From the NCBI GenBank assembly GCA_025677825.1, contig JAIXMO010000018.1:310001-374000 (forward strand): 64,000 bases of DNA. Reading direction: 5' to 3'. Below, piece by piece: positions 1 to 11,613 of this stretch. The stretch is from Helicostylum pulchrum. Lineage: Eukaryota > Mucoromycota > Mucoromycetes > Mucorales > Mucoraceae. How positions within the stretch are numbered: the first letter of the stretch is position 1; each line of letters starts with the position of its first letter. The notes under the pieces were generated by a model that did no database searches, was not told where the DNA came from, and worked only from the letters and a program-made list of their open reading frames with translations. The translations under genes and the position numbers were made by a program.

Positions 1-1176
1 TATATATAAATACCAAAATGATTGTTTGCTGTAAACTTAATTTAACGAGATCTCTTGTGTACTGTGATAATACGCTTGCTAGCTTTGTTAAACTTTCAAT
101 ATTGTGAACGTTTGTTTGACACAAGTTATCGATAAATAACACCAGTTGATCACTTAGTTTTTGAGTAGGTAAATCACACGAAAGATCTACATAAGTGAAG
201 ATAATATTAGCAAAAAAAAAAAAAAAAGAGGAGTTAATTATTTGTTTACAACATACGAGTAAAATATTTAAAGACTAGGTCTAAAACAGAAAAAATAATA
301 TTCATTTGACTTGTTAATAATAAACATGATTGGTATTCTTGTTTGTAATCAGACGATTGGTGCAATAAAATAATACTTGATATTATTTTAGATGTAGTGT
401 CTTCAAAGTTGCTGAATTCTTTCCATATATTACATCTAACGTATTCAATATCATTTTGTATCAACACTAGTTGTTGTTTACTCTTGTAATCAGCTATATA
501 TATACATAAATAAACAAAAAGTTAAATATATACATACTATGCACTTTAATAAATAAAAAAAAGTGTTTAAATTTACATTGAAGTATAGGTTGAAGATCAA
601 TTAATTCAACATGCCAATATTTCATAATCATATAACATTCTGGGTGCCACTTTCCGTCAGTATTTACTAAATCCATATATTGATGAAGTACAGCTTGTCC
701 ACAACCAACACACTCCGTCCCTTTAATTAAAGAATAATGATACCGGCAATAAGGTCGGCCATTGTAATCATACCGTTCAAAAGAATCCTCCTCTTCTTCT
801 TGTTCTTTAATAATGGTACATGAGGATGGGGGTAAATTTTTAACGATGGTGCAACCAGGACAGTGTAAACAATGGCGATGATATTTATAGTCACCAATCA
901 CTTCATAATTATCTTTTGTTATTGATTGATTACACTGATGACACTTGAAACTACTTTGTTCATAGTAATCTCTTTCACATACAATTACTGAGGATTCTTC
1001 ATTTAACATGTAAAATTTATCAATGACTGATATTTGACAAGTCTACAAAATCAGTTTTTTGTTTAGTTATAATTCCTCGTGTGTGTGTATAAAAGATTTT
1101 GGTTTTTTTTTTCTTTTCTCCCAGTAATATATGAATAGCCGCTGTAATATCAACAATCACCGCCGACCGAGGGAAA

Positions 1177-1211
<35 letters not shown>

Positions 1212-1363
1212 TAGTGGCAATAGAATCATTTACTTACGTTACATTTAAAACACTGCTTATGGTATAAATTGCCAACTGCTCGTATTAAAGACGGATCTCC
1301 TCGAATACAAGGTTTCTGACAATTGTAACACTTGTATTCAGACTGAACTTGTTCAAGTGTCAT
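1..1363 (-). CDS. LIM-domain protein, 3 LIM motifs (Lrg1-like RhoGAP candidate), partial
   Basis: Exons 1363-1238, 1042-577, 493-257 and 186 to the left window edge join in one frame, so the 3' end is missing. Three LIM zinc-binding modules follow one another. The first is split by intron 1 and reads CYNC...YHKQCFKC. The second begins FKCHQC with HRHCLHC. The third begins TECVGC with WHPEC. Exons 3 and 4 are helical and have no motif I can name. LIM domains bind proteins rather than DNA. Several consecutive LIMs at the N-terminus of a long fungal protein is the layout of Lrg1/Rga-type Rho GTPase-activating proteins, which act in cell-wall and polarity signalling. The GAP domain itself is not visible here, so that identity is inference; a paxillin-like LIM protein is the alternative. 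The start is the first ATG before LIM1. Intron 1 contains a very long poly-T tract on the coding strand. Confidence 0.8.
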
Positions 1364-3346
1364 ATTTTTGATTTATTTTCGTTTAATCGATTGGTTTTTT
1401 TTTATATATAAAAAAGAAGAAGCTTTATCCCTGCTCGAATGAAAAAGAAGAAGAAAAAAAAAAAGAAGAAGAGAAGAGAAGAGAAAAAAAGGGGGGGAAA
1501 GGACCGCATCTTTTTTTGTAGAAAAACTCTGTCGGTGTCTCAAACTACTATAAATAGTATTTCTACTTCTGTCCCTTTATTCTTTTTCTGTAATCTTTAT
1601 CTTTTGACGTGTGTGGCTTTGTTTCCGTAGTATATTGAACTGGGAGCACAACGCTTTATTGTTACTGCTTTTATAGTACGTTATAGAACATAATCAATCC
1701 TGTTAGATCACCAACCCCCAAGTTCTATCTAACACCGCTCTTACCTAACAAAAAAGTGAAGAACAATAGGTAAAATCAAACGAAAAAAAAAAAGAAATCA
1801 AAGAGTTTCCTCTAAATAATCAAGTTTTACTTTCGTCAATTACTGCTTGGGTAATTGAACGAGAGGCCGCTTGTTGAATGGTGTAATACTTTTTTTTTTA
1901 TTATGTTCATAGTATAAACGACACAAAGATAAAACCCATGATCTGTTATAACTTTGTCGATTTTATTAGCTGGTATGTAAGGCTTTTTTTTTTTTTTTTA
2001 GAATAGCAAGTACTTATTCTAGTAGGTCTTTTGTCCTTTTTCTAGCAAATTTCGCCGGTAACAACATCGACTTCTTTATCATTAATGTCTACTAAGTAAA
2101 AATGACTTTGTGTCACCCCTACAAGAAGAAGCTCTTAGTACAAATGTTTCTTGACAGAGAGATAACTTTTATATTTTACCACTGGACAAAGTAATCGTTA
2201 AGATCAAAGCACTGTTCCTTTACAGGCCCCCAGAAATTGATACATCTCGGAACGGATAAAATTCTTTTGCCTATAGAGTTCCAGCCAATTCCTGCTAGAA
2301 TTATCCTGTCTTCAGTTTCAACCCTTCTTTTTCCCTTTTGACAATGTTCTTGTAGGCGTTTAGACCTTTTGATTTGAGATATCTAAATCCAATAAAGTTC
2401 TCTTTCTGCAATTTGTTTAAGTATTTGATCATCCGTTTTTTAACTTATTATAAGTGGTTGAATAGGAATATAAAAGAACTCCCTTATCGCAGTAGTATAA
2501 GAAAAGGCATCTCCTTATAGAGATATCAGTTTCAATACAACGATACGTAACAAAAAAAAAAAAAGAGAAAATTCTTGATCTGCACGGTCAATTTACACGG
2601 TCGATTAATATGACTTATTTCACTTACCATTATATATAAACATTACTCTAAGAAGAACTGAACAGGTTTGAACGAACGTATAACAAAACAAAAACAGAAG
2701 CAAAAATAGATTAATAATTGAAAAAGGCCTTGATTAAAAAAAAAAAATGAAATAAATAGGTGTAATAAAATAGGTTTCATATATTTACTCATCATGGCCA
2801 TATAAAATTCTTAAAAATAATGGTTAGCTATGCGTAGCATTGCTTTCCTGAAGGTCATGTTTCAAAAAGGCGTCCCTGCGTCCCCTATTACGGCTTCATT
2901 ATACAACTATACGGTGTGTGATGACGTTCGGCCGACCTTCGGGTTTGGTTCAGCGTAAGTAACTATTTGTTGTCAAAATGGAATATCTTTACTAAATCTC
3001 TTTTTTCTACTTTTTTTTTTTACATTCATCTTTTGGTCTCAAAATTTTATTAATAAACTGTACAATAAACTATAGACCTTAAAACTAGAATTGTTGAGGC
3101 ATGCGACCGAAGTTCCCAAAAAAATCATCTACCTAAATTTGGACAACATTCAGTTAAAGTATTTGAAGAATGAACTTCCCACATAAAATTGTTGTAAGTT
3201 TTATTACACAAGGATCTAGTATATTCTGGGAAGAAAGGATAAATTTGGGACTACGCATTTTTCTACATTTCTTTTTTTAGTTTGTAAAGCCTGTTAATCC
3301 AAAATTCAGTCTATTAATAGGGTCAGTATCCAGAAAAGAACATTTT
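1364..3346. other. Intergenic, 2 kb, no supported gene
   Basis: This is the presumed promoter of the LIM gene plus spacer down to the ELG1 stop. It is rich in A/T runs and in a purine-rich run near 1440-1500, whose lysine-rich ORF is compositional. A less AT-rich island at 2830-2958 carries a 42-codon plus-strand ORF (MRSIAFLKVM... to a TAA inside a GTAAGT context). It may be an exon or a relic and cannot be assigned. A 29-nt repeat at 2520-2548 recurs near 47.6 kb. Confidence 0.6.
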
Positions 3347-5939
3347 CTACTTTTTTTTTTTGTGATGTACCTCATCTATAAGTGATCTGTTACATGTCAG
3401 CCTATTTACATCGTCTTCATTTAAGGGTAAATAAAGTCTTTTTCGTTTCGATCTGGTCTTTACTGCTTTAGCTTTACTATCCGCTGATATCATTTGGCGT
3501 ATATATGACACATATTCCATAATAATCACGTTTTCATTTGGTTGATATATCATTTCTGTGCTTAGTATCTTTTTGATAGCATCAGTGTAATCAATAAAGT
3601 TATTTGACCTATTTTAAAACTTTTTTTTAGTTATTCTTCTTCTTCTTATTCGTATGTAACTCTTACTTTGAGTCACAAGCTTCATCCCAATGACTAGATT
3701 CATCACATATAATATTACTCCATACACTTGACTTCATTTCTTCACTATGCGTAACGGATATACTTGATTCAATCTCTTTCAACATATTATTACATTCATA
3801 CGCGTCGTCTTCTTCTAACCATAGAGTAGTGAATCCATTAATTTCATCCTTACCAGCCTCATGAATCTTAAAATAAATATAATATCCCAATTTAGAATAC
3901 TTGTAAAATATTTTCGTATGCTAAGCCTTTTACCATATTTCCATTTCCTTTCCATCCAAGCCACGAATCAATTAAAGCATTATCTTGTAAAGCTCTTTCT
4001 ATTTTTTCTAATTCATCCATGTCATTGTCATCATTATCATCAAGACTCATTTTAGTATCTCCGATATTTTCATAACAACGAGCTAACCTAAATGTATCCA
4101 CTGCTACGCGAGAAGGTACGCATTTTAATTTCATACTAGCAAGTGATTCATTTAAATGAATTCCCATGTACGACTGAAAAATAGGCTCTTCGCATTTAGC
4201 ATATAATTCAAGTGTTTGAATAAGTTGTCGAATATCTCTACCCATAAACGCCATTAAACAGATTAAATCTGCCGGGTCCACAATGTATCCCTCACCATAA
4301 CAAAGTAACCACAAATAAGGTAATAATTCACTATCCGTTGGTGGTTTCATTTCAAGTACAACTTGTAAATATAAACTCTCAAACGGAACTTGATCCGGGT
4401 CTGTACATAAAAAAGATTGATTAGAAAATGATGATAATTATATACACACATAAGCTTCATACCGTTGCACGTCATAACAATAGGTCTTTTACTCTTTTGA
4501 GATAATTCAATAATTGAACTCCAGAACGCTTTATCATCTTCAAATAATAAATCAACTTCTTCTAATAAAATTAAACTTTGCTTTGGTTCCGATGTCTTTA
4601 CTTTCACCTTTTCTGGTAGTAATGGCTTTTTTCTTAAAAAGTTCTTTAAAGGACTATCATCACTTTCTGATTTATTAAGTGAAGATGATAAACATGGATT
4701 TAATCTACGTTTTTTAGGTTTCTTTGCATCTGCTGTTTCTTCCGTTGTTACTTGCTGCTGTTGTATGCCAAACGTGACATGATGACTCTTGGTCATTTCA
4801 CCTACCATCGACATGATATCTTTACCTGATCTTCTTGACCCTGGATTGATTTCAAATACTTCGTACCCCAACTGTTCTGCCACTGTATACACCATGGTTG
4901 TCTTTCCTACGCCATGATCTCCAGCCACTAAAATAATATTCGATTTGATCGATTCGTTCTTTAATTGTTTAGCTGTCTTTTTCGTTGGCATAAAATCATC
5001 GTCATCGTCCACATCCAATGATAATAAATCTAAATCGTCAACTAATTTCTTCTTTTTAACAAGTTTGCTCTTTTTAATACCACCACTTGGTGTGGGTGCT
5101 GACATGGGTGCAATCTTCATTTGATGTAACCAGTCCTTTAAGTAAATGGAATTATATCGATCTCCTAATAGTCCATATACCGTCTTTGGTCTATAGTCAT
5201 CTACCCATTGCCTTTGTTGATTCTTCTTTCTTTCGTTGCTTCGATTGAATACAATTTGCGATAAAATAACGCAAGATGAAAAAGCATGCCAATTGGGAAA
5301 CGATCGATCCATAAATGCTTGCAAATCTTCTTGATTGTTTATATTGATGTGGTAATTTGGTTTCTTTAGCTTTGGTTGTGTTGATCTTTGCTTTCTTCTT
5401 CCTTGTCTCTTTGAAAAAAAGTCGGTTGTAATGTCATCAAGTTTTATTTCAAAATTCGTTCGTCTTGTAAAAGGCGGTTGAGTTGCTTCACTTGAATCAA
5501 CCAAATGAGATTCTTGTTTGATATGACTGTTGCCAAATACATTACGATCAAAACGAGAGAATTCATGATCATGTAGTTTTTTAATAGGTTTAATACGTCC
5601 ATAGAAATTAAATTCGTTTTGGTGGTCTTGGTCTTGTTGTTGTAAAGTATCTGATAAAAATTTAGGTTTAACAGTAGGAACACGATGAGGTGTGGAGCAA
5701 CTAGCAACTGCAGGTACATGTTTCAGTGCAACTGTCTTGGAAACTGCAGTGGTGGTGACAGGAACCGTTTTCCTAGCTCTTAACCGAGTTTGTTGTATCA
5801 CGGGAACTGGTGGTGTATATTGTGGTGAAACATTTACAGGCTCTATTATTGGAGAAGTTAAAGGTATAGTTGGAGAAGTAGCCTTTTGCTTCTGTTGTTG
5901 TTGAAAGAATGGATGAACCACCTTACTTGTATTGCTCAT
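3347..5939 (-). CDS. ELG1: Elg1/ATAD5-type PCNA unloader, RFC-like AAA+ ATPase
   Basis: Exons are 5939-4463, 4400-3934, 3866-3667 and 3608-3347, giving 801 aa, close to yeast Elg1 (791 aa). The second donor could instead be 33 nt downstream in the same phase. Elg1 replaces Rfc1 in an alternative RFC complex that removes PCNA, including its SUMOylated form, from DNA after replication. The Walker A motif GDHGVGKTT lies near residue 340. A Walker B-like LILLEEVDLLF follows, then the TCNG sensor region at the exon 1/2 junction. The N-terminus is long, basic and disordered, as in the family, and starts with a PIP-box-like HPFF near residue 9. The C-terminal part (LYLPLNEDDVNRL) also fits Elg1/ATAD5. 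Start: the only ATG before the long first exon. Confidence 0.9.
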
Positions 5940-6113
5940 GTAAAAAAAAGAAAAAAAAAAGGTTATTCGCGTCTCGCGTTAACAAAGAACTATTTCTTTA
6001 TAACGCGTTGTTAAGTAGGCGCTTAAAATATAAATTATAAAAATTTACTTTATTTTTCTCCCCCCCCCCCCAATTCATCGTATGAATTTAAAATGTACAA
6101 AGTATTGTTAAAA

Positions 6114-7410
6114 TTAGGCATTATTCTTCTTTTTTGCGATTTTGGATGGTTTAGAAATAAGTGGTATAGATGTAGCGGGTATTTGTGTATTATTGGCAGG
6201 ATGCGTTAGTGATTTATTGAGTGATGTAGATGGTGATGGTAATGTAGTAGTTTCTATGTATATTAATTAGTACCAATGTATTGCCATGTTTTTAAATTTA
6301 CATACCTTCTTCTTCGTCGTTGTCGTCATCGTCGTCTTCTTCCTGTGGTGCGTAGTTTGATAAGACTCTACCCAATATTTTATATTCAAAATCAATAGAC
6401 TTTTGACCTTGCTCAATCATTTGTTCAGTTATTTTACGTAACTTTTGAAATAATACGTCCTTATCCCAATCTTCTTCTTCATTCTCATCTGCAGTAGTCT
6501 CCTGTACATCAACAATAGGCACTTCATCTAATAGTGAATCAATACTCTCGCCAGACATCATTTTACTCTTCATTTGACTTAATTGCGATGCTTGTTTTCT
6601 AACTGTAGATTCAAGCATTGCATTTACTGTAAGTAAAGAGTTGATGGATAATTCTAAATCCGCGATCTATTTATATGAGTTAAAAAAAAATGCGGGGGGG
6701 TTTAGCTTTATAGTTGGTATTACCTTTCGATTAACTCGTGCTTCATTTATTACAGGTTCATCCTCCTCCTCCTCCTCATCTTCTTCATTATCATCGTCTT
6801 CTTCTTCATCATCATTATTTTCAAGGTCATTTTCATCATCATATTCTTCTTCGTTTTCGTCTTCATCTTCTTCAGATTCATCTGTTTCCACATTCTTGTC
6901 TAAAATAGATTTATCGTCTATTCGTTCTATCATTTGCTCTTGAGGTTTTTCTATATGATTTGAGTTAATAACAACAGGAGTATTTATAGGTCCTAATACA
7001 GATCGAGAAGCACGAGAAATAGGTCTGGTTGTAGGTTGTATTGGTTGAGTATGTTCATTGCTTAAAGATGGAGCTGTAAAAGACTTTGTCAGTCTTTGTT
7101 GGTGAGGTTTATAAATCTCAATAGGAGGTCTACTATTAACTGTCATACGATGGTAATCGTCGTAGGATGGTTTTCTTGTAGGTGGGTGATATAAGTTTAA
7201 TAATGGTTTTTCTGATTTGGTTGATGTACTGTTGACTCTTAGTTTTCTTGTTGTGGATGAAGTCATGGAACCCGTTCTTTTTTGTAATAACGAACCACTA
7301 TTACTGCTACCACTACTGCTTGTACTAGTCGTGTTGTGTAATAGTCCATAATTCGAACTAGGTCGAATAATATTTACAGCTTTTGGTGTCTGATGTGGTT
7401 CTTTCGTCAT
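6114..7410 (-). CDS. Acidic, low-complexity protein of unknown function
   Basis: Exons 7410-6724, 6666-6306 and 6253-6114 give 395 aa. I do not recognise it. The first 160 residues are Ser/Thr/Pro-rich with basic patches. Residues about 175-220 are almost entirely Asp/Glu. A helical, coiled-coil-like stretch (about 230-265, ISINSLL...QLSQMKSKM in character) and a second helix with another acidic run follow. The tail is Ser/Pro-rich and ends in a KKK cluster that could be a nuclear signal. The acidic tract and helices suggest a nuclear protein-binding role, but this is inference. Both introns have good GTA...TAG borders and the phases agree, which argues for a real gene. Confidence 0.7.
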
Positions 7411-7548
7411 TGAATTTATAGTCTTTTTTAATGAAAAGAGAAAGAAAAAGGGAAGGGGAAAAGGGGGAGGGGTTTTGTTTTTTATTTTTTTTAGGTAATT
7501 TTATTTTTTATTTTTTATTATAAGAACTGGGCAAACAGTCCCATACCG

Positions 7549-8614
7549 TTACATAACCCAGCGAACAATATCTCTTCTTGCGGTTGCTAATTCGATCAGC
7601 ATGTATAGCATTTCGTTAACATGTGCCAGTAATGCATGATTATGAATCTATTTGATAAAAAATAAATAAACGAATAACATTTTTTAGTTCCAATACACAC
7701 TTTTTTTTGTTTAAAATTTTTTGTGTGTATATAAACATTTTACCTTTAATTTACCAGTGGAAGATAAAGAAGCAATATGAGAAGACACCGAGTTTAATTG
7801 TAAAGCAGTAATATTGATTTTGGCAGTATTAGCAATATGTTTACAGAAATAAGTATAGAAATCCACGGAAGTTCCAACCAATTTACACATTTTAAGGATT
7901 TGCTCTGACTTGACACTAAAACGAATGACTTTTACGTTGTTCCCGTGAGTTTTGTATTCTAATTTTAAGCTTGCGAATGCCCCGATTTCAATACCGTCTG
8001 CCACATACTCGAAATCCCGTAACCGAGCTTGATATATCGAGTCTACAGTATTGTTAATGTGGGTTTCCAAAACAAAGACAGGTATATTTAATACCTCCAT
8101 AAGACCACCGAAATCCATTTCAAGGACACTGGCAACAAGTTTAAACACCGGGTTTGATAGTCTGGATAATGCAAGTGGATAATACCATAATGTGCTACTA
8201 CTGTCTTCTGGTAAATGTATGGCGGGCAGCAAGATCAGTGATTGCTGACTCTTTTTACCGGCTTCAAATAGTTCGTATTCAAGTTCAAACTTCATGGGTG
8301 CATTTTCGTACTCATTCAGGTCGTATGTAAAATCATCCATTTCAAACGGTCGAAAGCGCAACAAGTTGATCTTTCCTACTAATGGTCTGGTTTCTAAATC
8401 GGGTTCTTGTCCATCGAGGTGTAAAGCAAGACCTTCACATAACACTTGGGCCATCTTTAGTTCCAAGTTACGGTAGCCACGATCTTCCGCAACGAAATGA
8501 GAAAAAGGTGAACATCGGTACAAGGTGTATGTTTTATTGTAAAAAGTTTCTAGAGTTTAAGTGTTGGTGTGAATTTCATATGTGTGTTTTCTGTTCTTTA
8601 TTACCAATGCTCAT
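7549..8614 (-). CDS. CENP-L-like inner kinetochore (CCAN) protein, Fta1 family
   Basis: Exons are 8614-8605 (only 10 nt, coding MSI plus one base), 8549-7744 and 7647-7549, giving 304 aa. CENP-L pairs with CENP-N and is part of the constitutive centromere-associated network that anchors the kinetochore to centromeric chromatin. The call rests on resemblance to vertebrate CENP-L as I remember it. The N-terminal KTYTLYRCSPFSHF corresponds to the KQWTLYSLTP region. The C-terminal segment (HIANTAKINITALQLNSVSS, then GKLKIHNHALLAHVNEML and LIELA) matches the KIHLSATRL...TDGKIKI...L.ELA end in order and spacing. Length is similar to the human protein. The upstream exon is needed because the frame is closed just before the TLYR motif; the TTG at 8523 is not the start. 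Its biological weight is discussed in the findings. Confidence 0.75.
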
Positions 8615-11613
8615 TATTTGTATAGAGTCTTACTGTGACGAAAAAAAAATAAAATAGAAAGTTGCTCAGGTGTTTGACATAATTATATAAAAAAAGGAAC
8701 AGGGTGGAATTTGAAAATAATTGGTGATGTGGCGCGTAAAAACGCGAAATTATCATAGTGAGCTTAAATTATGGTATAGAGTAAACGTTATCGAATGGTT
8801 ACTTTTTTTGAGTTTTGAGTTTTGAGTACTATTTTCGAGGGGTATTGTGCCGCGTCAAAAAATCTATCTTGATGATGCGGTTCGATATCTTGGAGTTTAT
8901 TATCGCGTCTAACTTTGTGTTTAATCAATGCTCAGAACCGGGTTAAGTTTCTGTGAATATGGAGGAACTGTACTAGAATCATTTTTTACTCAGCAACGGT
9001 AATGCGAATCTAAGAAGGGTGTACCATAGTTTCAAGGCGGCTTTTAGCAAAGTCTAAATTACCTACTATAATCAAACGATTCATATTGTTGATGTCGTAC
9101 ACGAATCGACGGGTGCAAATATATCTAAAATATAAACATTTGCGTATCATTCATGAATATGAGAGACGTGATATAATTGATATTGAGTGGAATTGAACTG
9201 TTGAGACGAGTCAAAGAGGTGCGGTTTTAAGGTCGACGAAAAAGAGCACTGATTCATGCGAATTAAAAACAGAAATAACGACTAACTACAAGTATATTTA
9301 TTGTTACCCACATGCACAAGGACTTGCCCCAATCAAACAGTACTTGCCCCAATAAAACAGTTCTGAATATTGATTAAACACAAAGTTAGACGCAATAATA
9401 AACTCCAAGATATCAAGAGAGAAATGTTGATACAGTAAACAAAGCTACCGTTTTCAATATCTCGAAAGTATTATTCAAAGAATCTGTTTACTTCAAAATC
9501 CATGAATTGGAAAAAGCGATCGGGACTAACTACTTACTTTTATGTCCTTAAAAAGTTTGTAATTCGTTTTTAGTAAATTCTTGAACGACCGTACGACCAC
9601 GGTTCGTATTCATAGTAACCATCACGCTTCTACGATTCTAAAAAAAAAAAATAGACGCTAGAGGTCTTTTTGATAGTAAATATACGTAATTATTAGCTAA
9701 TTTGATTATTTATTTTTTAAAAAAAAAAGTGATACGTATAGGATAGTGATTGGAAATGCATCTATTAAAAAAAAGCTCTTCCTGTATATTAAAAAATCCG
9801 CGTCATTATTATCGTCATTATTCGAAACGAATATATCAATACAGAGGCAATTATATGGGTTAGAATATTCTTCCGTTTAGTAGATAATTTTGTGTAAGCT
9901 TCTTCCGTGGATATAACTGCTTTGACGAATTTATAACTAGTCGCACTAGTTTTCTTTTTCTCTTTTAAATCGTTCTACCTTGCAAATTCTTCTGACATTC
10001 TGATATTCTCATTTGTCACAGCGATGTTAACCAATCAACATCTCATATGGACGCTGGGATTTTACCGTTTTTAGTTTACGGGGGAAAAAAGTAAGGTTTT
10101 AATGTGATCATTGCACATTGCTCAAAGACAACCAAAGAATTTAATGCTGCTTATTTTTGAATTTCATAATAAAAAAGGTGATACGATTTTTAATATTAAT
10201 AAGGGGAGGGGGGACGGTTCCCGGGACAAAAAGAGGAAATTTGACGCGTTTTACGTTAGCTGAAAAAAAAAAAAAAAAAAAAAAAAAAGCGGGTAGCTCA
10301 AAATGACTCCTTTTGTAATGGAAAACGCACAGACAACAATTGATGGCCAATAACTCAAACCATCGAGATAGTGTATACTTTTTTTATTTTTTTATTTTTG
10401 AAATGTATTGAGTAATTATAAGGGCTTTTTTTATTTATTTGTTTATTTTAGCTTGCATCTCAAAGAAATACTTTCCTCGTTACATAATTTAAAATGTATT
10501 CTTATTTGTGAATAATAATAAATGAAAGCGAAATACCCTAGTACTGTCCGCTTTTTCCGTAAGTCAAATTGGGGTAATACAGAAGGAATTTTTTTTTGTT
10601 CTTGTATTACGGTGCGCAGCTAACTATAAAAGTACTAAAATCGATCTTCCTCGTTCACAAGAATAAAGTGTCACGAATATTTTGATTTATTACCATTGGA
10701 CAGGTAGGGGTATATTAGTAAATTAAGTGCAACAGCTTTAATAATAAATAAATAATAATAAAAAAAGTTTCTGGATTAAAAGAACAAAGTTATGTAATTA
10801 CAGCATGTGTCAAAAGGTGGTAAGTAGCCAAAATTATCTTATTAATATATTCAATATAAGAAAAAGGTCGATGCGTGATTATATAATTTTGCATCTGTCC
10901 CCCCCCCCTTTCTTTTTTTTTTCGTGACATTTTAGTTAGTAGAAAATAAGCTTTTTTTTTCTGCTGTACCTTTTTTTTTTCATTAGTATGTCCTCATAAA
11001 TCTTCTTCAGGCTTGTATAATAAATAATACCAAATATTTCTTTCGGATTCAATCATCAGATTTTTTTTTTTGGTCGGGTCCTTGATAGCGTTTTGTATTT
11101 ATATCGGTACAGTGTAACATCATGTTGAACATACTTTCATAAAAAGTAAAAGAAAGTTATCTTTGATTTCTCAAATAGGCAAGATAATCGATATTCTCTC
11201 TACTTGCTTTTTCAATTTTTTTTAACTGTATAAAAAAGAAAAGAATTGAAGCAAAGCTTTATAATATATAAAAGGAAGAAAAAATCATGCCATCTTTCAC
11301 AAGCTTTTTTTTTTTCTTTGTATCACTGCAGTGGAAACTAATCAAAATAATAAATAAGCATCGTGATTATCAGTCAGTTTAACGAGATGGCATGTATATA
11401 AAATGTGTCAACGTATGTATAAAGCGGGAAAAGGAGAGTTTATTTTTTATTGTTTTACATAAGTTCATAAAAAGAAGCAAGGTATATATATTTATAGTTG
11501 TAGTAATGGGTATTTGGAAATGAATTGGATTATTTTTTTTGTTTGTTTGTTAAACTCTGTAAATGAAGGGTAAGGGGTGTTTTTTTGGGGGTGGGGGGAT
11601 ATCATAAATTTAA
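8615..11613. other. Gene-poor 3-kb region
   Basis: No ORF here shows family motifs or a consistent splice pattern. The 8.88-9.41 kb part is an inverted-repeat structure listed separately. The rest is AT-rich with many homopolymers, including a poly-A run near 10262-10287. The last part before 11614 lies downstream of the GATA-factor stop and should hold its 3' UTR. The first part is upstream of the CENP-L-like gene. Confidence 0.6.
8884..9414. repeat. 531-bp inverted-repeat element (MITE-like)
   Basis: Two arms of about 57 nt, at 8884-8940 and 9358-9414, are reverse complements with only a handful of mismatches. Both begin or end with GATATCTTGGAGTTTATTAT and contain GCGTCTAACTTTGTGTTTAA. 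The interior has no ORF. Just inside the right arm, at 9322-9361, lies a tandem pair of 20-nt units starting ACTTGCCCCAAT. Terminal inverted arms around a short non-coding core are typical of a non-autonomous DNA transposon. I see no clear target-site duplication, so a decayed copy or a foldback repeat is equally possible. Confidence 0.6.

Noticed and set aside
1439..1630. Lysine-rich plus-strand ORF
   Set aside because: It arises from a purine tract; no domain, no splice context, and the composition explains it.
3867..3900. 34-nt intron in ELG1
   Set aside because: A donor 33 nt upstream in the same phase gives a 67-nt intron, the usual size here, with a branch-point-like TTCTAAAT.
6641..6943. 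Serine-rich plus-strand ORF
   Set aside because: It is the exact antisense of the Asp/Glu tract of the 6114-7410 gene.
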